From IMG/VR virus record IMGVR_UViG_3300028388_001808, positions 1 through 64,000 of that record: 64,000 nucleotides of DNA. One strand, written 5' to 3'. The first letter of the stretch is position 1. The number at the start of each line of letters is the position of its first letter. This document shows positions 40,507 to 49,049 of this stretch, piece after piece. The notes under the pieces were generated by a model that was not told the DNA's origin, did no database searches, and saw nothing but the letters and a program-made list of their open reading frames with translations. Position numbers and translations under genes: made by a program. This stretch comes from a virus.

Positions 40507-42588
40507 TTAACGTCTTGGCTGTCTTATGTTTCTAAGCTGTTCCAGTTCTTCTGCTACTTTCTGATTAAAATCACTTGATTTGCTTTGACGTTCCAAAGTC
40601 TTCTCTTGCATTTGAAACTGTATCATAAAGAAAGCAGATAATCTATCATAGTTACCTACTCTCTTACCATTTCGTTTCTTATAGGCTATAACCTCTTCAA
40701 GAAAACCTGGAATATTTACAGTATGTATGTTCAGAATAATCTTATCAGTCTCATCTATAGACCGTTCTTCGATCATCCACTTCTTACTGTATTTCTCCCC
40801 AGCCTCTATAAGGTTATCGGTCATGTGTATACCATAAACACGTTTAACCGAACTTTCTTTTATACTGGCCCTGATTACATTATCAGGCTGTTCTGCCAAC
40901 AAATGTAACTTATTTTTATTTCTAAAGTAAGTCTTTACATCAGGAACCATGTTCTCATACATGATTTCTGCACTATAATACTCAGCAAGATATTCTGCTA
41001 TCCTGTGCGTACCATCTGGATTTTCCAATCTACCATAATAATCAGCTACTATCGTACCTGATGTATATGAAAGATCAGACCATTTATAAACGATTATAGA
41101 CGCAAGAGAAGTACCCTGATCTTGTTGAATAGGGTCGTATCCTATCAAATAAGTACCAGGCATAGCACCTGGTCTTGGAGGTTCGAATATGACAACAGCA
41201 CCAGATAAATCCAAATCACCATTCTTTTTTGGTTTGGGTTTCCACTCCCATATTGGATTTAATTCATTATTCAAATCAGGTACAGCTTTAACCTTACCGT
41301 CTTCTCTGGTTAAATGTACAGGCTGCCCAAGCTTTAAGTGAAGCTTGTTTGACATTACTCTGGCTAGCTGCGCTCTTGCTTCTTGTACTGGAAAGACGTT
41401 CCCTGTAGATTGCAGGAAGGCTTCTTCAGGAGAGAAACAGAATTCTTGCGTATGCGTGGTAATCGTAGATGGAGAAGACGCAGTAGAACGTATCTCTTCT
41501 CGCTTTTTTTCTTCATATTCTTTTGCTGCTTGTCTATCTGAATTACCGTGTTCGTCAATAAAACCCGGTTTGTTTTGATAATCAGGAAAGAAAAAAGAGC
41601 ATTGAGCATCTACGGCATGTTCGTCCCACACATTTTCATAACTTATCGCACCATAAGCTTCAGGACTGTAGAACATCTTAGCAAAGTCATACATATCGTC
41701 ACCACCAGACGTTCCAAAGACTACCATTTGCCCAGTCACATATTTACCATCTTCTAAAGAAGGCTTAGTTACCAAATAAGAAGTCTCAAGATTTGGAAAG
41801 GAGCCAGCCTCTTCAAACAGTATCAGTGTACCGTCTTTACCACGAGCCGCACTAGGATTGTCTTTGAATGAAATAGCAAGTACAGAAGAGACATAGCCAC
41901 GCTTACTCAATACTCCATTAACCTCACCTCTAAAAGAGGCTTCTTTTGCATCTGACCTGTCTACGTATTCTCTTTTCTTAGCCCACCCTGTGTGAGCATT
42001 CAGGAAATCCATATAATCAGATGCCATAGCCATCGTACCTCTTGGGTAGAGATACTTTTTATCGAAAGCACCTATAATAGATACGCTACCACGTATAGAA
42101 TTGTACCTGTTTACAACTATGGCTGCATTCTTGTAAGAAAAGCCTTTACGTCTGGCCTTACCTACAATCATGTGCCTACCACCATCTATCTGCTTAGGTT
42201 CATTTATAAGGTGTAACTCTTTAAGCTTCTCAGGAGTAGTACCGTAACGCGCTATGTTCATATTGTGATAGTAATCATAGTCACCATCCCAAAAGAACGG
42301 AAATGTCTTTTTCTTGTCAGTAGCTTTACCTTTTATCTGCTTTGTTACATCAGTAAGTTGTATCTGACAGAAATTCAGGTAAAAATAATGATCGCCTGTA
42401 ACATACGCACCTCCTGAGCTATGTCCTTCCTTACACCTTCTTAGTTGCTCCTGCCAATATTCTACCCAAGGTTGGGAACCCCAAGGATCAGGACAATAGT
42501 AGCCGTACTTGCTAAAATGCAAGGCTTCTTCTCGAAAACCTTGCGTATTAACCCATAATCCTTCGGAGTTCCTAACACTTAGAGACAT
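40507..42588 (-). CDS. terL: Large terminase subunit (TerL)
   Basis: A 693-residue DNA-packaging motor. The ATPase domain has a Walker A-like VGKARRKGFS at about residues 142-151 and Walker B TLILFEEAG at about 254-262, with the catalytic Glu after the Asp/Glu pair. The nuclease domain starts near YLIGYDPIQQDQG (RNase H-like first Asp), with a further acidic residue in SAEIMYENM and near NYDRLSAFFM at the end. The gene is followed 14 bases later by the portal gene. High confidence from motifs and position. Confidence 0.92.
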   Translation of the reverse strand: MSLSVRNSEGLWVNTQGFREEALHFSKYGYYCPDPWGSQPWVEYWQEQLRRCKEGHSSGGAYVTGDHYFYLNFCQIQLTDVTKQIKGKATDKKKTFPFFWDGDYDYYHNMNIARYGTTPEKLKELHLINEPKQIDGGRHMIVGKARRKGFSYKNAAIVVNRYNSIRGSVSIIGAFDKKYLYPRGTMAMASDYMDFLNAHTGWAKKREYVDRSDAKEASFRGEVNGVLSKRGYVSSVLAISFKDNPSAARGKDGTLILFEEAGSFPNLETSYLVTKPSLEDGKYVTGQMVVFGTSGGDDMYDFAKMFYSPEAYGAISYENVWDEHAVDAQCSFFFPDYQNKPGFIDEHGNSDRQAAKEYEEKKREEIRSTASSPSTITTHTQEFCFSPEEAFLQSTGNVFPVQEARAQLARVMSNKLHLKLGQPVHLTREDGKVKAVPDLNNELNPIWEWKPKPKKNGDLDLSGAVVIFEPPRPGAMPGTYLIGYDPIQQDQGTSLASIIVYKWSDLSYTSGTIVADYYGRLENPDGTHRIAEYLAEYYSAEIMYENMVPDVKTYFRNKNKLHLLAEQPDNVIRASIKESSVKRVYGIHMTDNLIEAGEKYSKKWMIEERSIDETDKIILNIHTVNIPGFLEEVIAYKKRNGKRVGNYDRLSAFFMIQFQMQEKTLERQSKSSDFNQKVAEELEQLRNIRQPRR

Positions 42589-42598
42589 TCGATGCTGT

Positions 42599-42964
42599 TT
42601 AAACTGTTCGACCGGCCTTCAACGGAATACGTTTAGCTGCGCTAATCGCTTCGGTGATCTTCACCTCTGCCTGATCAGAAGGCAGCGTATTCCGATTTTT
42701 CCACTCTTCAAGGGTATTTGCGAACTCCTGAATCGTGTCGATCAGTACCTTCATAGTTGCAAATCCCATGAGAATGAATCGGAACCATCCAAGCAGTTTC
42801 TGAGGAACGAATTCCTCCAACTGAACGGCAAAGTCACGAATCTTCCCGATAATGTCTTCAAAGCCTTGAAGCTTTTCAAGAAGTCCGTTGTTCTCTGTTT
42901 CCAGTTGCTGTGCGTACTTGACCAGTTCATCTTTGGTCAGTTTCGACAATTTCTGATTACTCAT
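42599..42964 (-). CDS. Small coiled-coil protein with amphipathic/TM segment
   Basis: A 121-residue protein upstream of TerL. The first 55 residues are a charged coiled coil; residues about 62-82 (LLGWFRFILMGFATMKVLID) are hydrophobic and could span a membrane; a second helix follows. It could be a holin-like or spanin-accessory protein in the lysis group, or a terminase accessory. No family recognised. Confidence 0.5.
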   Translation of the reverse strand: MSNQKLSKLTKDELVKYAQQLETENNGLLEKLQGFEDIIGKIRDFAVQLEEFVPQKLLGWFRFILMGFATMKVLIDTIQEFANTLEEWKNRNTLPSDQAEVKITEAISAAKRIPLKAGRTV

Positions 42965-43410
42965 AATATAGCTATATTAAAGATGAAAAATAAAGTAAGC
43001 CCTACTACAAAATACAATAAGCGCAGCCAGGGATTCTTATCCGGAAAGTTTGAAGAGTCTGCATGCGCATACCCAAAGAATCGATATGGTTTGCCTCTAG
43101 CATCCAATACAGGTTTCAGTTCTTTGTACCACTTAGTCAACCAGTAATGACCTTCAAAATAAAATCCAGTCTGTATGAAAGGCAACATCAGCCAGAGAAA
43201 TACAGTATTCAAAGCAATGCCCAGAAGATTCAGATGACTGACAGTGAGAAAAAGAACGACTATGCGCTGCAATAGCGCAAATAGATGAGGCACGTGTATG
43301 CTTTTCGAATTGAATCTGTATCGTATTGGAAGAAATCGATAAAGATAGCTATCGTAAAGACCTTCGATAGCAAGATAAGTAATCCATAGTAGTAGAGATA
43401 TATATATCAT
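42961..43410 (-). CDS. Membrane protein, probable holin-type
   Basis: A 149-residue protein with three to four hydrophobic segments: near the N-terminus (ISLLLWITYLAIEGLY), two in the middle (LLQRIVVLFLTVSHLNLLGI; NTVFLWLMLPFIQTGFYF) and one at the C-terminal end (LLYFVVGLTLFFIFNIAIL). It overlaps both neighbours by four bases and lies among lysis genes, so a holin or related inner-membrane protein is likely. Topology is seen; function is inferred. Confidence 0.55.
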   Translation of the reverse strand: MIYISLLLWITYLAIEGLYDSYLYRFLPIRYRFNSKSIHVPHLFALLQRIVVLFLTVSHLNLLGIALNTVFLWLMLPFIQTGFYFEGHYWLTKWYKELKPVLDARGKPYRFFGYAHADSSNFPDKNPWLRLLYFVVGLTLFFIFNIAIL

Positions 43411-43955
43411 TCTTCAAAAGGGTTTATTTGTCGATTACCTCTGGTTTTCATCTTTGTGTAAACTTCCTCTTCTACTTTTTTCTCTAAAGTCTGGAGCGCA
43501 GCCAAAACCTTGTCTGACTCTGCAAGTGCTTTCATTAAGTCAGCAGGTTTATAAACTGCTGCTCCTCCTTTTGTTCTTTCAGTTACGTCTATGTTCTGTA
43601 TGTCAAGTATAAATTTTTCAGCACCTGCTTTAGCTGCCTCAAGTAATCTTACAGGTAACTGATTCATTAAAAGCTCTTTGTAGGCATCTAAACACTTTTT
43701 TACCAACTCATCAGGACAATAGTCAGCGTCTTTAAATACAGCTCTTCCTACAGCAGCTGGTCTGTCCTCTTCAGCATACCCTTTGTAAGGATTTGTCTTT
43801 TTAAGAGAACACATATACTCCACATACAATAACTCAGCTAATGCTGTGTCTTTTCTTTCTGAGTTGTCTCTTTGCCAGAGTTCGCTAAACGGACTTAACG
43901 CTATAAGATGAGCGTTAGGTACGACTCTAGCACCTTCCATTGTGATTAGGTCCAT
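43407..43955 (-). CDS. Small-terminase candidate or conserved phage protein
   Basis: A 182-residue, mostly helical acidic protein with a charged C-terminal coiled coil (KVLAALQTLEKKVEEEVYTK). It lies three genes before TerL, in the region where a small terminase subunit is usual. There is no obvious DNA-binding motif. It overlaps its neighbours by one and four bases. TerS is one possibility; a virion or capsid accessory is another. Confidence 0.45.
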   Translation of the reverse strand: MDLITMEGARVVPNAHLIALSPFSELWQRDNSERKDTALAELLYVEYMCSLKKTNPYKGYAEEDRPAAVGRAVFKDADYCPDELVKKCLDAYKELLMNQLPVRLLEAAKAGAEKFILDIQNIDVTERTKGGAAVYKPADLMKALAESDKVLAALQTLEKKVEEEVYTKMKTRGNRQINPFEE

Positions 43956-44599
43956 TACTTAAAGATTGGGACAAAGAAATGAGCCTGTATTCTTTTGTCA
44001 GTTCCTACATCAATAGAATACATTCTACGTTTTTTGTCCTGATAAAATAAACCAACATTCACTGCAAATCCCTGCAATGGATCGTCCCATACCGTTCCTG
44101 TACCTAGTTTAGCACCAAAAGCAGATCTTTCTACAGGAATCTCTACAGTCTTTTCTGTAGTATGTTCAATAATTATCGGATCGGTATAAACAGGTACAGT
44201 ATCAGTAATATATACATTTTGAATGATGTAAGGAGTGTCTAGGGTTATCTCGTGTTCTACAGCAACTAACTCTCCTGTATGCAGTATTTTAGTTTCCAGA
44301 TCAATATGCTTGTCTGTATAAGATACTACAGACTCCACAGTATCTGCCGACACAATAACCTCATTTACTTTTTTAGTCTTGACTTTCTTCATTAGCCCTT
44401 TGCGTACAGTCCGATAGATTTCCATGCTGTCAATCTGTACAGGAAAACAAGTGTCTTTGTATTGAGTAATGTAAATCAGGCTATCTCTGGTTACAGGAAC
44501 CTCACGTTTACCAGAAGCCTTACCTGCGAAGAAAGCACCCACTACAGCAGACAGAAACAAAAGAACAAGAATGATAATAGAGGTAATTGGATTTTTCAT
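43955..44599 (-). CDS. Membrane-anchored spanin-like protein
   Basis: A 214-residue protein with an N-terminal signal anchor (residues about 5-30, TSIIILVLLFLSAVVGAFFAG) and a long periplasmic domain rich in Val/Thr/Asp beta strands. It directly follows the M15 peptidase gene, which in a lysis group suggests an inner-membrane spanin. The periplasmic part is beta-rich rather than a coiled coil, so it is not a classical i-spanin and may be of the Bacteroidetes phage type. Confidence 0.5.
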   Translation of the reverse strand: MKNPITSIIILVLLFLSAVVGAFFAGKASGKREVPVTRDSLIYITQYKDTCFPVQIDSMEIYRTVRKGLMKKVKTKKVNEVIVSADTVESVVSYTDKHIDLETKILHTGELVAVEHEITLDTPYIIQNVYITDTVPVYTDPIIIEHTTEKTVEIPVERSAFGAKLGTGTVWDDPLQGFAVNVGLFYQDKKRRMYSIDVGTDKRIQAHFFVPIFK

Positions 44600-44602
44600 G
44601 TT

Positions 44603-44995
44603 TTAATAGTAATGCCATACTAGATATGGCGGTTTAGTAGGATCGCAATCGGCATGAATAAACGTTCTTCCGATACCGATACGGTTTATTCCAGCTTGTA
44701 TTAAAGCCCTGATAATCGTATAACGATGAGACGAAGTAAGTACCTTGATATCGGCAGCCCAGCCCTTCAAATGTGGAGAGTTTTTAGCTGTCTTATATCC
44801 TCTGTTTCTAAGATCGTCATGGTGTCTTTGCGTCCTGTATCCAGATGTGACAATAAAGGGTATCTGTGCTATCCTTCTTGCCTCATCAAGCTTCAGAAGA
44901 AAAGACCTTTCCATAAGCTCTCCTGATCCCGGAGCGTCAGGAGAATCAAACTCCCAGGAAGTAAAATATTTTATACCTTCAAACTTACTTGCCAT
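44603..44995 (-). CDS. Peptidase M15 family endolysin (D,D-/L,D-carboxypeptidase-like)
   Basis: A 130-residue protein with the M15 zinc-peptidase layout: SGYRT at residues 51-55, the metal-binding S-x-H-x-x-G-x-A-x-D at residues 73-82 (H75, D82), and a second metal ligand in the H-A-D motif (H114) just before the C-terminal VWHYY. It cuts peptide cross-links in peptidoglycan. No signal peptide is visible, so it needs a holin or export partner. It pairs with the membrane protein downstream. Confidence 0.85.
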   Translation of the reverse strand: MASKFEGIKYFTSWEFDSPDAPGSGELMERSFLLKLDEARRIAQIPFIVTSGYRTQRHHDDLRNRGYKTAKNSPHLKGWAADIKVLTSSHRYTIIRALIQAGINRIGIGRTFIHADCDPTKPPYLVWHYY

Positions 44996-45305
44996 GACGA
45001 ACAGCTTTTATAGTCAATATTTGGGTTCTTTGGTTTTCTCCATCTGTCAGCGTCACTGCGATTGTTTTAACAGTAGGCTGAATTGTAGAATTCACCAAAG
45101 GTGACAATTGTGGTATCTTGTAGATAACTGTTACCACATTGTTCTTAACAGAGGCGACAGTACAAGAGCATCCAGGCACTACATTAAGGATAGTATCCTT
45201 CCCCATATACGTAAACGTGACTGGATACTTCTTACCTACTTCAACGTCTCCAAGATTAACTACTGTAGCATCCCATTCCAATTGACTTCTTACTACGTCA
45301 GCCAT
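44985..45305 (-). CDS. DUF1573-like beta-sandwich protein
   Basis: A 106-residue protein resembling the DUF1573 family: an Ig-like sandwich with the LGDVEVGKKYPVTFTYMGKD start and a central NVVPGCSCTV motif, which in that family follows a conserved Cys. It overlaps the M15 gene by 11 bases. No signal peptide is visible. Possible role in lysis or binding at the cell envelope; unknown. Confidence 0.55.
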   Translation of the reverse strand: MADVVRSQLEWDATVVNLGDVEVGKKYPVTFTYMGKDTILNVVPGCSCTVASVKNNVVTVIYKIPQLSPLVNSTIQPTVKTIAVTLTDGENQRTQILTIKAVRHGK

Positions 45306-45311
45306 ATTTAT

Positions 45312-45662
45312 TTATTTAATGTGAAGTTCTTCATAGTTTTCGTAGATATAAACTAAAAGTTCTTTTGTGCGGATATTCATTGCCTTATAATCCCTTTTAC
45401 TTATCATCTTGGGATAGCATCCTCCTTTGTCTGCCTTATTTGCAAAAAACAGATCAGGAGTAACGCATCCACAGACTACACAATGTCCGTTCTCTATACA
45501 CTCCAAAGATTTCTGTCTTACTTTCTCCACCCTGTATTCATAAGTAAATCTTACCCTTTCCGACAACCACAGAGGATCGACTCCATAGTAAATAAAAAAT
45601 CTCCACTCGCCTGTCAAAAAATGAAAAATGTCGGGCAGCTTATACTGTCCCGACATCATCAT
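45312..45662 (-). CDS. Small Cys-containing protein, possible zinc finger
   Basis: The frame is open from 45755, but upstream Met codons overlap the neighbouring gene strongly. The Met-Met-Met near 45656-45662 leaves only a short overlap (about 22 bases), so I take that start, giving about 116 residues. The sequence CIENGHCVVCGC near the middle, followed by CYPKM, looks like a zinc-binding knuckle. Function unknown; conserved position before the lysis genes suggests a late regulator or accessory. Confidence 0.5.
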   Translation of the reverse strand: MMMSGQYKLPDIFHFLTGEWRFFIYYGVDPLWLSERVRFTYEYRVEKVRQKSLECIENGHCVVCGCVTPDLFFANKADKGGCYPKMISKRDYKAMNIRTKELLVYIYENYEELHIK

Positions 45663-46059
45663 TTTGATTCCCTTCCCTGACAGCTTCAAGAAGCGTATCA
45701 TAAGCTTCAATACTTTCAGGTAGGATTTGTCTGATGTGTTCTGAAGTTCTGGCATAGTTCAAAAGTAGTTCGTAATACTCCCTGTGAAAAAAATTAACCT
45801 TTCCTTTCTTGATACCTTTCCGTAGAATGAAGGCTGATTTGATCAGTTCGTTTTTTACGAATCTGTCCTGTGGGACGAAAGAGCCGAAATACTTTAATCG
45901 AAGCACAGGAAACAAGCCCTTTCTTATATGCCCGACAAAGCATTGAAATAAAGACATCACAGCGTGTCTGAACTCTTCAAATGAAACATCTTCCTCTTCT
46001 TCTTCAATAAACAGTTCATACGCTCTTTTTATCACTCTTTCCCATCCTACTACCGTCAT
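45640..46059 (-). CDS. IHF/HU-like DNA-binding protein
   Basis: A 139-residue protein. An acidic helical N-terminal part (about residues 10-40) is followed by IRKGLFPVLRLKYFGSFVPQ, which resembles the IREG-x-x-x-x-x-GFGSF core of HU/IHF proteins, then a basic C-terminal part with a helix. crAss-like phages commonly have IHF-like proteins. It is cotranscribed with the winged-helix regulator (overlap 4 bases), so a regulatory or DNA-bending role is likely. Confidence 0.5.
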   Translation of the reverse strand: MTVVGWERVIKRAYELFIEEEEEDVSFEEFRHAVMSLFQCFVGHIRKGLFPVLRLKYFGSFVPQDRFVKNELIKSAFILRKGIKKGKVNFFHREYYELLLNYARTSEHIRQILPESIEAYDTLLEAVREGNQNDDVGTV

Positions 46060-46442
46060 GAGTTGTCAAGTTCCAGATTTATATCATATTGAAGATAATC
46101 AGCTACAGGCTCTACCGCAGGGTTCACAGCATACTTCATTCTGGTATTAACAGAGACGAGATAACCTTTACGTAGTAACTGTGTAAGATAATTAGAAACT
46201 CCTGCTCTTGAAAGAGTAAGCGCGTCCATAACCTTCTTTCTGGCTTCTGTACTAAACCTGTAATCTACAGGTTCGCACATAAACAAAGAAAGAACTTCAA
46301 CTTCTTTCTCTGTAAGCTGCTTTTCCTTGTTCGGTATAAGCGCATTCAATATGTTCAAATGTCTCTTGTAAAACTCAGGCTTACCTGAAACAGGTATACT
46401 CTTGCTTAGCTTTTGTTTATTCTTGTCAGACCCGTCGATCAT
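46056..46442 (-). CDS. Winged-helix transcriptional regulator, late operon leader
   Basis: A 128-residue protein with helices and a wing: LTEKEVEVLSLFMCEP, then FSTEARKKVMDALTLSRAGVSNYLTQLLRKGYLV (helix-turn-helix with the recognition helix SRAGVSNYLTQLL) and the beta wing VNTRMKYAVNP. It is the first gene of the late operon, 17 bases downstream of a TAACTTTG promoter element. It may regulate the switch to late transcription. Confidence 0.6.
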   Translation of the reverse strand: MIDGSDKNKQKLSKSIPVSGKPEFYKRHLNILNALIPNKEKQLTEKEVEVLSLFMCEPVDYRFSTEARKKVMDALTLSRAGVSNYLTQLLRKGYLVSVNTRMKYAVNPAVEPVADYLQYDINLELDNS

Positions 46443-46458
46443 TATTCTACTGTTTGTA

Positions 46459-46466
46459 CAAAGTTA
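46459..46466 (-). promoter_or_regulatory. Bacteroidetes-type -7 element of the late operon
   Basis: On the minus strand this reads TAACTTTG, matching the Bacteroidetes -7 consensus TAnnTTTG exactly, 16 bases before the ATG at 46442. A -33 TTTG is only weakly matched (TTG motifs 14 or 21 bases further upstream). It would give a very short leader for the winged-helix gene and the long late operon. Confidence 0.55.
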
Positions 46467-46500
46467 ACGATAAATATTTACAACATGCAAGTACAAACAT

Positions 46501-46534
46501 AAAAAAAGAGGACACCGTTTCCAGTATCCTCTTA
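46501..46534 (-). terminator. Rho-independent terminator
   Basis: A minus-strand hairpin with a seven-base stem (AAGAGGA at 46506-46512 against TCCTCTT at 46527-46533) is followed by a run of T. It ends transcription of the 46828-48118 group before the late promoter and so separates early/regulatory and late leftward units. Confidence 0.75.
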
Positions 46535-46827
46535 AAGACCCTTTTCCTCAGACAAGAAGATCTTTATGGCATGAACAAGATAGGCAAAATAAGTCGTTTT
46601 ATTCAGGCGTTCACAAAATGATAGAGTTCGCCCAGTTCGCCCAGTATTATATAATAGATATACAATACTAAGTTATTTATTATTAACTATATAATAATTA
46701 TATAGTATTATAAGGTTCCTCCCCACCCTCCCTCCACAATTTTTTCATTTTTTTTTGATAAAACCAACTTTTTTCACCTAAAAAAACTCATCCCACTCAT
46801 AACTAATTGACTGACAGGGGGAAAAAA

Positions 46828-47166
46828 TCAGAGGGGTCTGGACTCTTCAGCAGGTAGACTGGCCACTTTTTGCAGTTCGTCAGAGTGAAGTACCATGTTC
46901 GATCTGAGTTTCTCAGAACATGATACAATCTCAATCCACTCTCCGCTTCTTGAAAGATTGATATCTCTGATCAACTCATTCTGTACAATAACAGAAATAA
47001 GATCATTCATAAGACGATCATCTTTCTGCACACCAAAACTATCAGGTAATGCCTGATCGAATGCAAATGTGCGTAAACTAATAGAGCTTACAGCTCTTAA
47101 ATTTTGTCCTCTGTAATAAGCGTAGCCTACTACTACAGACCTTGCAGGAAATGATTGTGTGTTCAT
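46828..47166 (-). CDS. Small protein of unknown function
   Basis: A 112-residue soluble protein with mixed charge and one possible beta-alpha domain. It ends just after an ACTGACAGGGG motif and is the last gene of the leftward group at 46.8-48.1 kb. No family was recognised. Start at 47166 (MNTQSF...) is the first ATG after an A-rich leader. Confidence 0.5.
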   Translation of the reverse strand: MNTQSFPARSVVVGYAYYRGQNLRAVSSISLRTFAFDQALPDSFGVQKDDRLMNDLISVIVQNELIRDINLSRSGEWIEIVSCSEKLRSNMVLHSDELQKVASLPAEESRPL

Positions 47167-47177
47167 AACAAAAATTA

Positions 47178-47816
47178 TTAAGAATGACTAGATTTAATCT
47201 TATGCACGTACTCTCCTATAAAGTTCTCTTTCTTAGTAATAAAGCCAATAGTATCAAACGTAGTCAGCATCTTGCAAACTATCTGTTTTCCTGCGATCTT
47301 CACCAACTCTAAAGCCTTACCGTTCACAGATACAAAATCCCCACTCTGTGCATCAATACGCTCACTGAAGTTACGATCCAAGGTAAGTACAATAATAGAA
47401 AAAGGCGCATAAGTCGTACTATCTATAGAACAGTCAATGATTCTCAAAAGGACTGACTGGTTTGCACCTTTCGCCTCTATACCCATAAGATCACAAATAG
47501 TGTTAAAATCCGTCTTGTCCCAATCATAACTAACACCATTATAAGACAACGTATCATACCTTCCACCAGAGTCAAAATACTCTTTCAACCCACCTTTACC
47601 CGTCATAATCATTTTATCAGGAGTCTTTATTACAGCAGAGAAAAACTCCGATCTATCAACCCTGTCAGTCTTATGGACTACACTAATCGTCGTTTTGCCT
47701 TTAACTGAAGTGTTCTCTATTCTATCATAGAACACCTCTAAAAGATACCTTTCTACATCTTCAACTACGAGATTCTTGATCTCCAGGAATTTTTTCATCT
47801 TGTCCATGCTATACAT
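47178..47816 (-). CDS. Protein of unknown function, early leftward group
   Basis: The frame extends to 47834, but the ATG at 47816 (MYSMDKMKK) lies just after the stop of the upstream gene and is preferred. The product is about 212 residues, Lys/Asp/Val-rich, with alternating beta and alpha segments. No recognisable motif. It shares a probable transcript with the two adjacent small genes. Confidence 0.5.
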   Translation of the reverse strand: MYSMDKMKKFLEIKNLVVEDVERYLLEVFYDRIENTSVKGKTTISVVHKTDRVDRSEFFSAVIKTPDKMIMTGKGGLKEYFDSGGRYDTLSYNGVSYDWDKTDFNTICDLMGIEAKGANQSVLLRIIDCSIDSTTYAPFSIIVLTLDRNFSERIDAQSGDFVSVNGKALELVKIAGKQIVCKMLTTFDTIGFITKKENFIGEYVHKIKSSHS

Positions 47817-47818
47817 TT

Positions 47819-48118
47819 TTAATAAGTCAACCAATCTTTAAACTCTCTGAGACGCTCAACTACAATCACCTTTATCTTCTGCATCCTGGAAAGGGAGTCA
47901 TACCAAATCTTACTTTTTTTGAACTCCTTATCTATAAAACCTTCCCACAGCTCTATAGTAGAGGCTCCTCCTACAGTAACATACTCATAATGAAGTTTCC
48001 CGCATCTACTACAATAGCTAGAAACATAAGAACCGTAATTCCTAGATACCTTCATATCATGTCCTTTGAACAGACATACGGTCTTCCTAACAAGTCTTCT
48101 TGGTCTTTTTCTCATCAT
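47819..48118 (-). CDS. Small zinc-ribbon protein, DUF1660-like
   Basis: A 99-residue basic protein. The N-terminal half reads KRPRRLVRKTVCLFKGHDMK followed by SYCSRCGKLHYEYV, a C-x-x-x-GH ... C-x-x-C pattern like small phage zinc-ribbon (DUF1660-type) proteins. The rest is a charged helix. It is the first gene leftwards from the divergent region. A TATCTTTA-like -7 element lies about 30 bases upstream. Possibly an early regulator. Confidence 0.55.
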   Translation of the reverse strand: MMRKRPRRLVRKTVCLFKGHDMKVSRNYGSYVSSYCSRCGKLHYEYVTVGGASTIELWEGFIDKEFKKSKIWYDSLSRMQKIKVIVVERLREFKDWLTY

Positions 48119-48426
48119 CTACAATTTAAGCCATTTTGTACATAAAGATACTGAACATTTTAAAGAAAACCCAGAAAAACTGACAGGGTAGAAAAATCCA
48201 GTACTCCAAAAATTTTTAGAGGTGGGGGTACTATACCCTAAAAATCAAAGGATTTAATACCCCCCCCCCTACAATACCTTACCTATTTCTGAAACCCGAA
48301 AAAAATTAGGGGGTAGGGGTGAAATGGTGAACCCCCTCTATTCTTTAGCCCCCACTAATGATTGCAGGGGATACCCCCCTGCATATTTCTAGGAAGGATT
48401 TCTATCACCTTGTAAATATATTTACT
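48119..48426. promoter_or_regulatory. Divergent control region with G- and C-runs
   Basis: A 308-base gap between leftward and rightward transcription. It contains an ACTGACAGGGT motif variant (48179-48189), a run of ten C (about 48264-48273), two G-run hairpins (AGGGGG with CCCCCT near 48312-48340; TGCAGGGG with CCCCTGCA near 48362-48383), and TATCTTTA reading left (near 48143-48150). Runs of this kind are rare elsewhere in the window. It is a plausible switch region; no clear rightward promoter was found. Confidence 0.5.
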
Positions 48427-48996
48427 ATGCGTACCGAACATTCCAAAGTCACTTGTACTCAAGTAGTTTCTTCTCAGTATGATCAGCTTCAAGCAGAGCT
48501 GCGTCAGACTGTGACTACGTACTATCCTAACGAGGCTGTCAATGCTGGACACGACGAGTTGTTCTCCTTTGAAGGAGAAGAAACGCCGTACAGCAGTGAA
48601 CGCGTCGTGTGGATCAATGTACCTGAAGGAACTACCAAAGAACAGGTTGACCAGCGTCTGGCTTCCATGCCGAATTGCTGCATCACCAGGACTCTTTCGT
48701 TCGTTCCGATCCTTGAAGAGGGCGATATCGCCAACGGAGTTTCCGTTGAAGAGAAGTCCAGATCTCAGATCGTATGCGACGAATCCGGTGAAGTGGTCTA
48801 CCGCAATGGAAAGCCTATGTTCCGCCGTTACTACTTCCGCACCACCAAGTCGGAAGATGTTGACCTGCGGGAACAAACGGCTGAGAAGGCTTACATGCCG
48901 CTGTGGCTGCAAGGAGAGTCTGAAATCTCCAGCAACGCCGCCGCATCCTATGCGGAGCAGTCTGAAGACCTGGCTGCTGAAGAGCAGACCTTCTGA
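48427..48996 (+). CDS. Early protein of unknown function, high-GC codons
   Basis: I take the ATG at 48427 rather than the longer frame from 48358, because the extra 23 codons cover a GC hairpin and are of low quality. The 189-residue acidic protein starts MRTEHSKVTCTQ. Codons are richer in G and C than in its neighbours, and it is followed by a strong terminator, suggesting high expression right after infection. A beta-rich middle with CCITRTLSFVPILEEGD is visible. No family recognised. Confidence 0.6.
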   Translation: MRTEHSKVTCTQVVSSQYDQLQAELRQTVTTYYPNEAVNAGHDELFSFEGEETPYSSERVVWINVPEGTTKEQVDQRLASMPNCCITRTLSFVPILEEGDIANGVSVEEKSRSQIVCDESGEVVYRNGKPMFRRYYFRTTKSEDVDLREQTAEKAYMPLWLQGESEISSNAAASYAEQSEDLAAEEQTF

Positions 48997-49007
48997 CCGC
49001 CGGAGAT

Positions 49008-49049
49008 ATTGTCCGAGTCCTGTAGAAATGCAGGATTCGGACAATTTTT
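49008..49049 (+). terminator. Strong rho-independent terminator
   Basis: A 15-base-pair stem with one G-U pair (ATTGTCCGAGTCCTG with CAGGATTCGGACAAT) and an 8-base loop is followed by a T-run, 12 bases after the gene that ends at 48996. Confidence 0.85.

Larger units (their letters stand above)
46443..46827. other. 385-base non-coding gap: terminator, promoter, AT-rich palindrome
   Basis: No gene is visible. From right to left it holds an ACTGACAGGGG motif (46810-46820), T/A-rich tracts, an almost pure AT stretch with a perfect palindrome (ACTATATAAT, one base, ATTATATAGT at 46686-46706), a nine-base tandem repeat AGTTCGCCC (46625-46642), a minus-strand terminator at 46506-46533 and a promoter element near 46459-46466. 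The AT-rich palindrome plus repeats would fit a replication origin or an operator; that is a guess. Confidence 0.5.

Noticed and set aside
1-48118. Stop-codon reassignment as in some crAss-like phages
   Set aside because: All long late frames are open under the standard code, and no suppressor anticodon was found.
48358-48426. Longer start of the 48427 gene at 48358
   Set aside because: The extra 23 codons run through a GC hairpin, and their product does not look like the rest of the protein.
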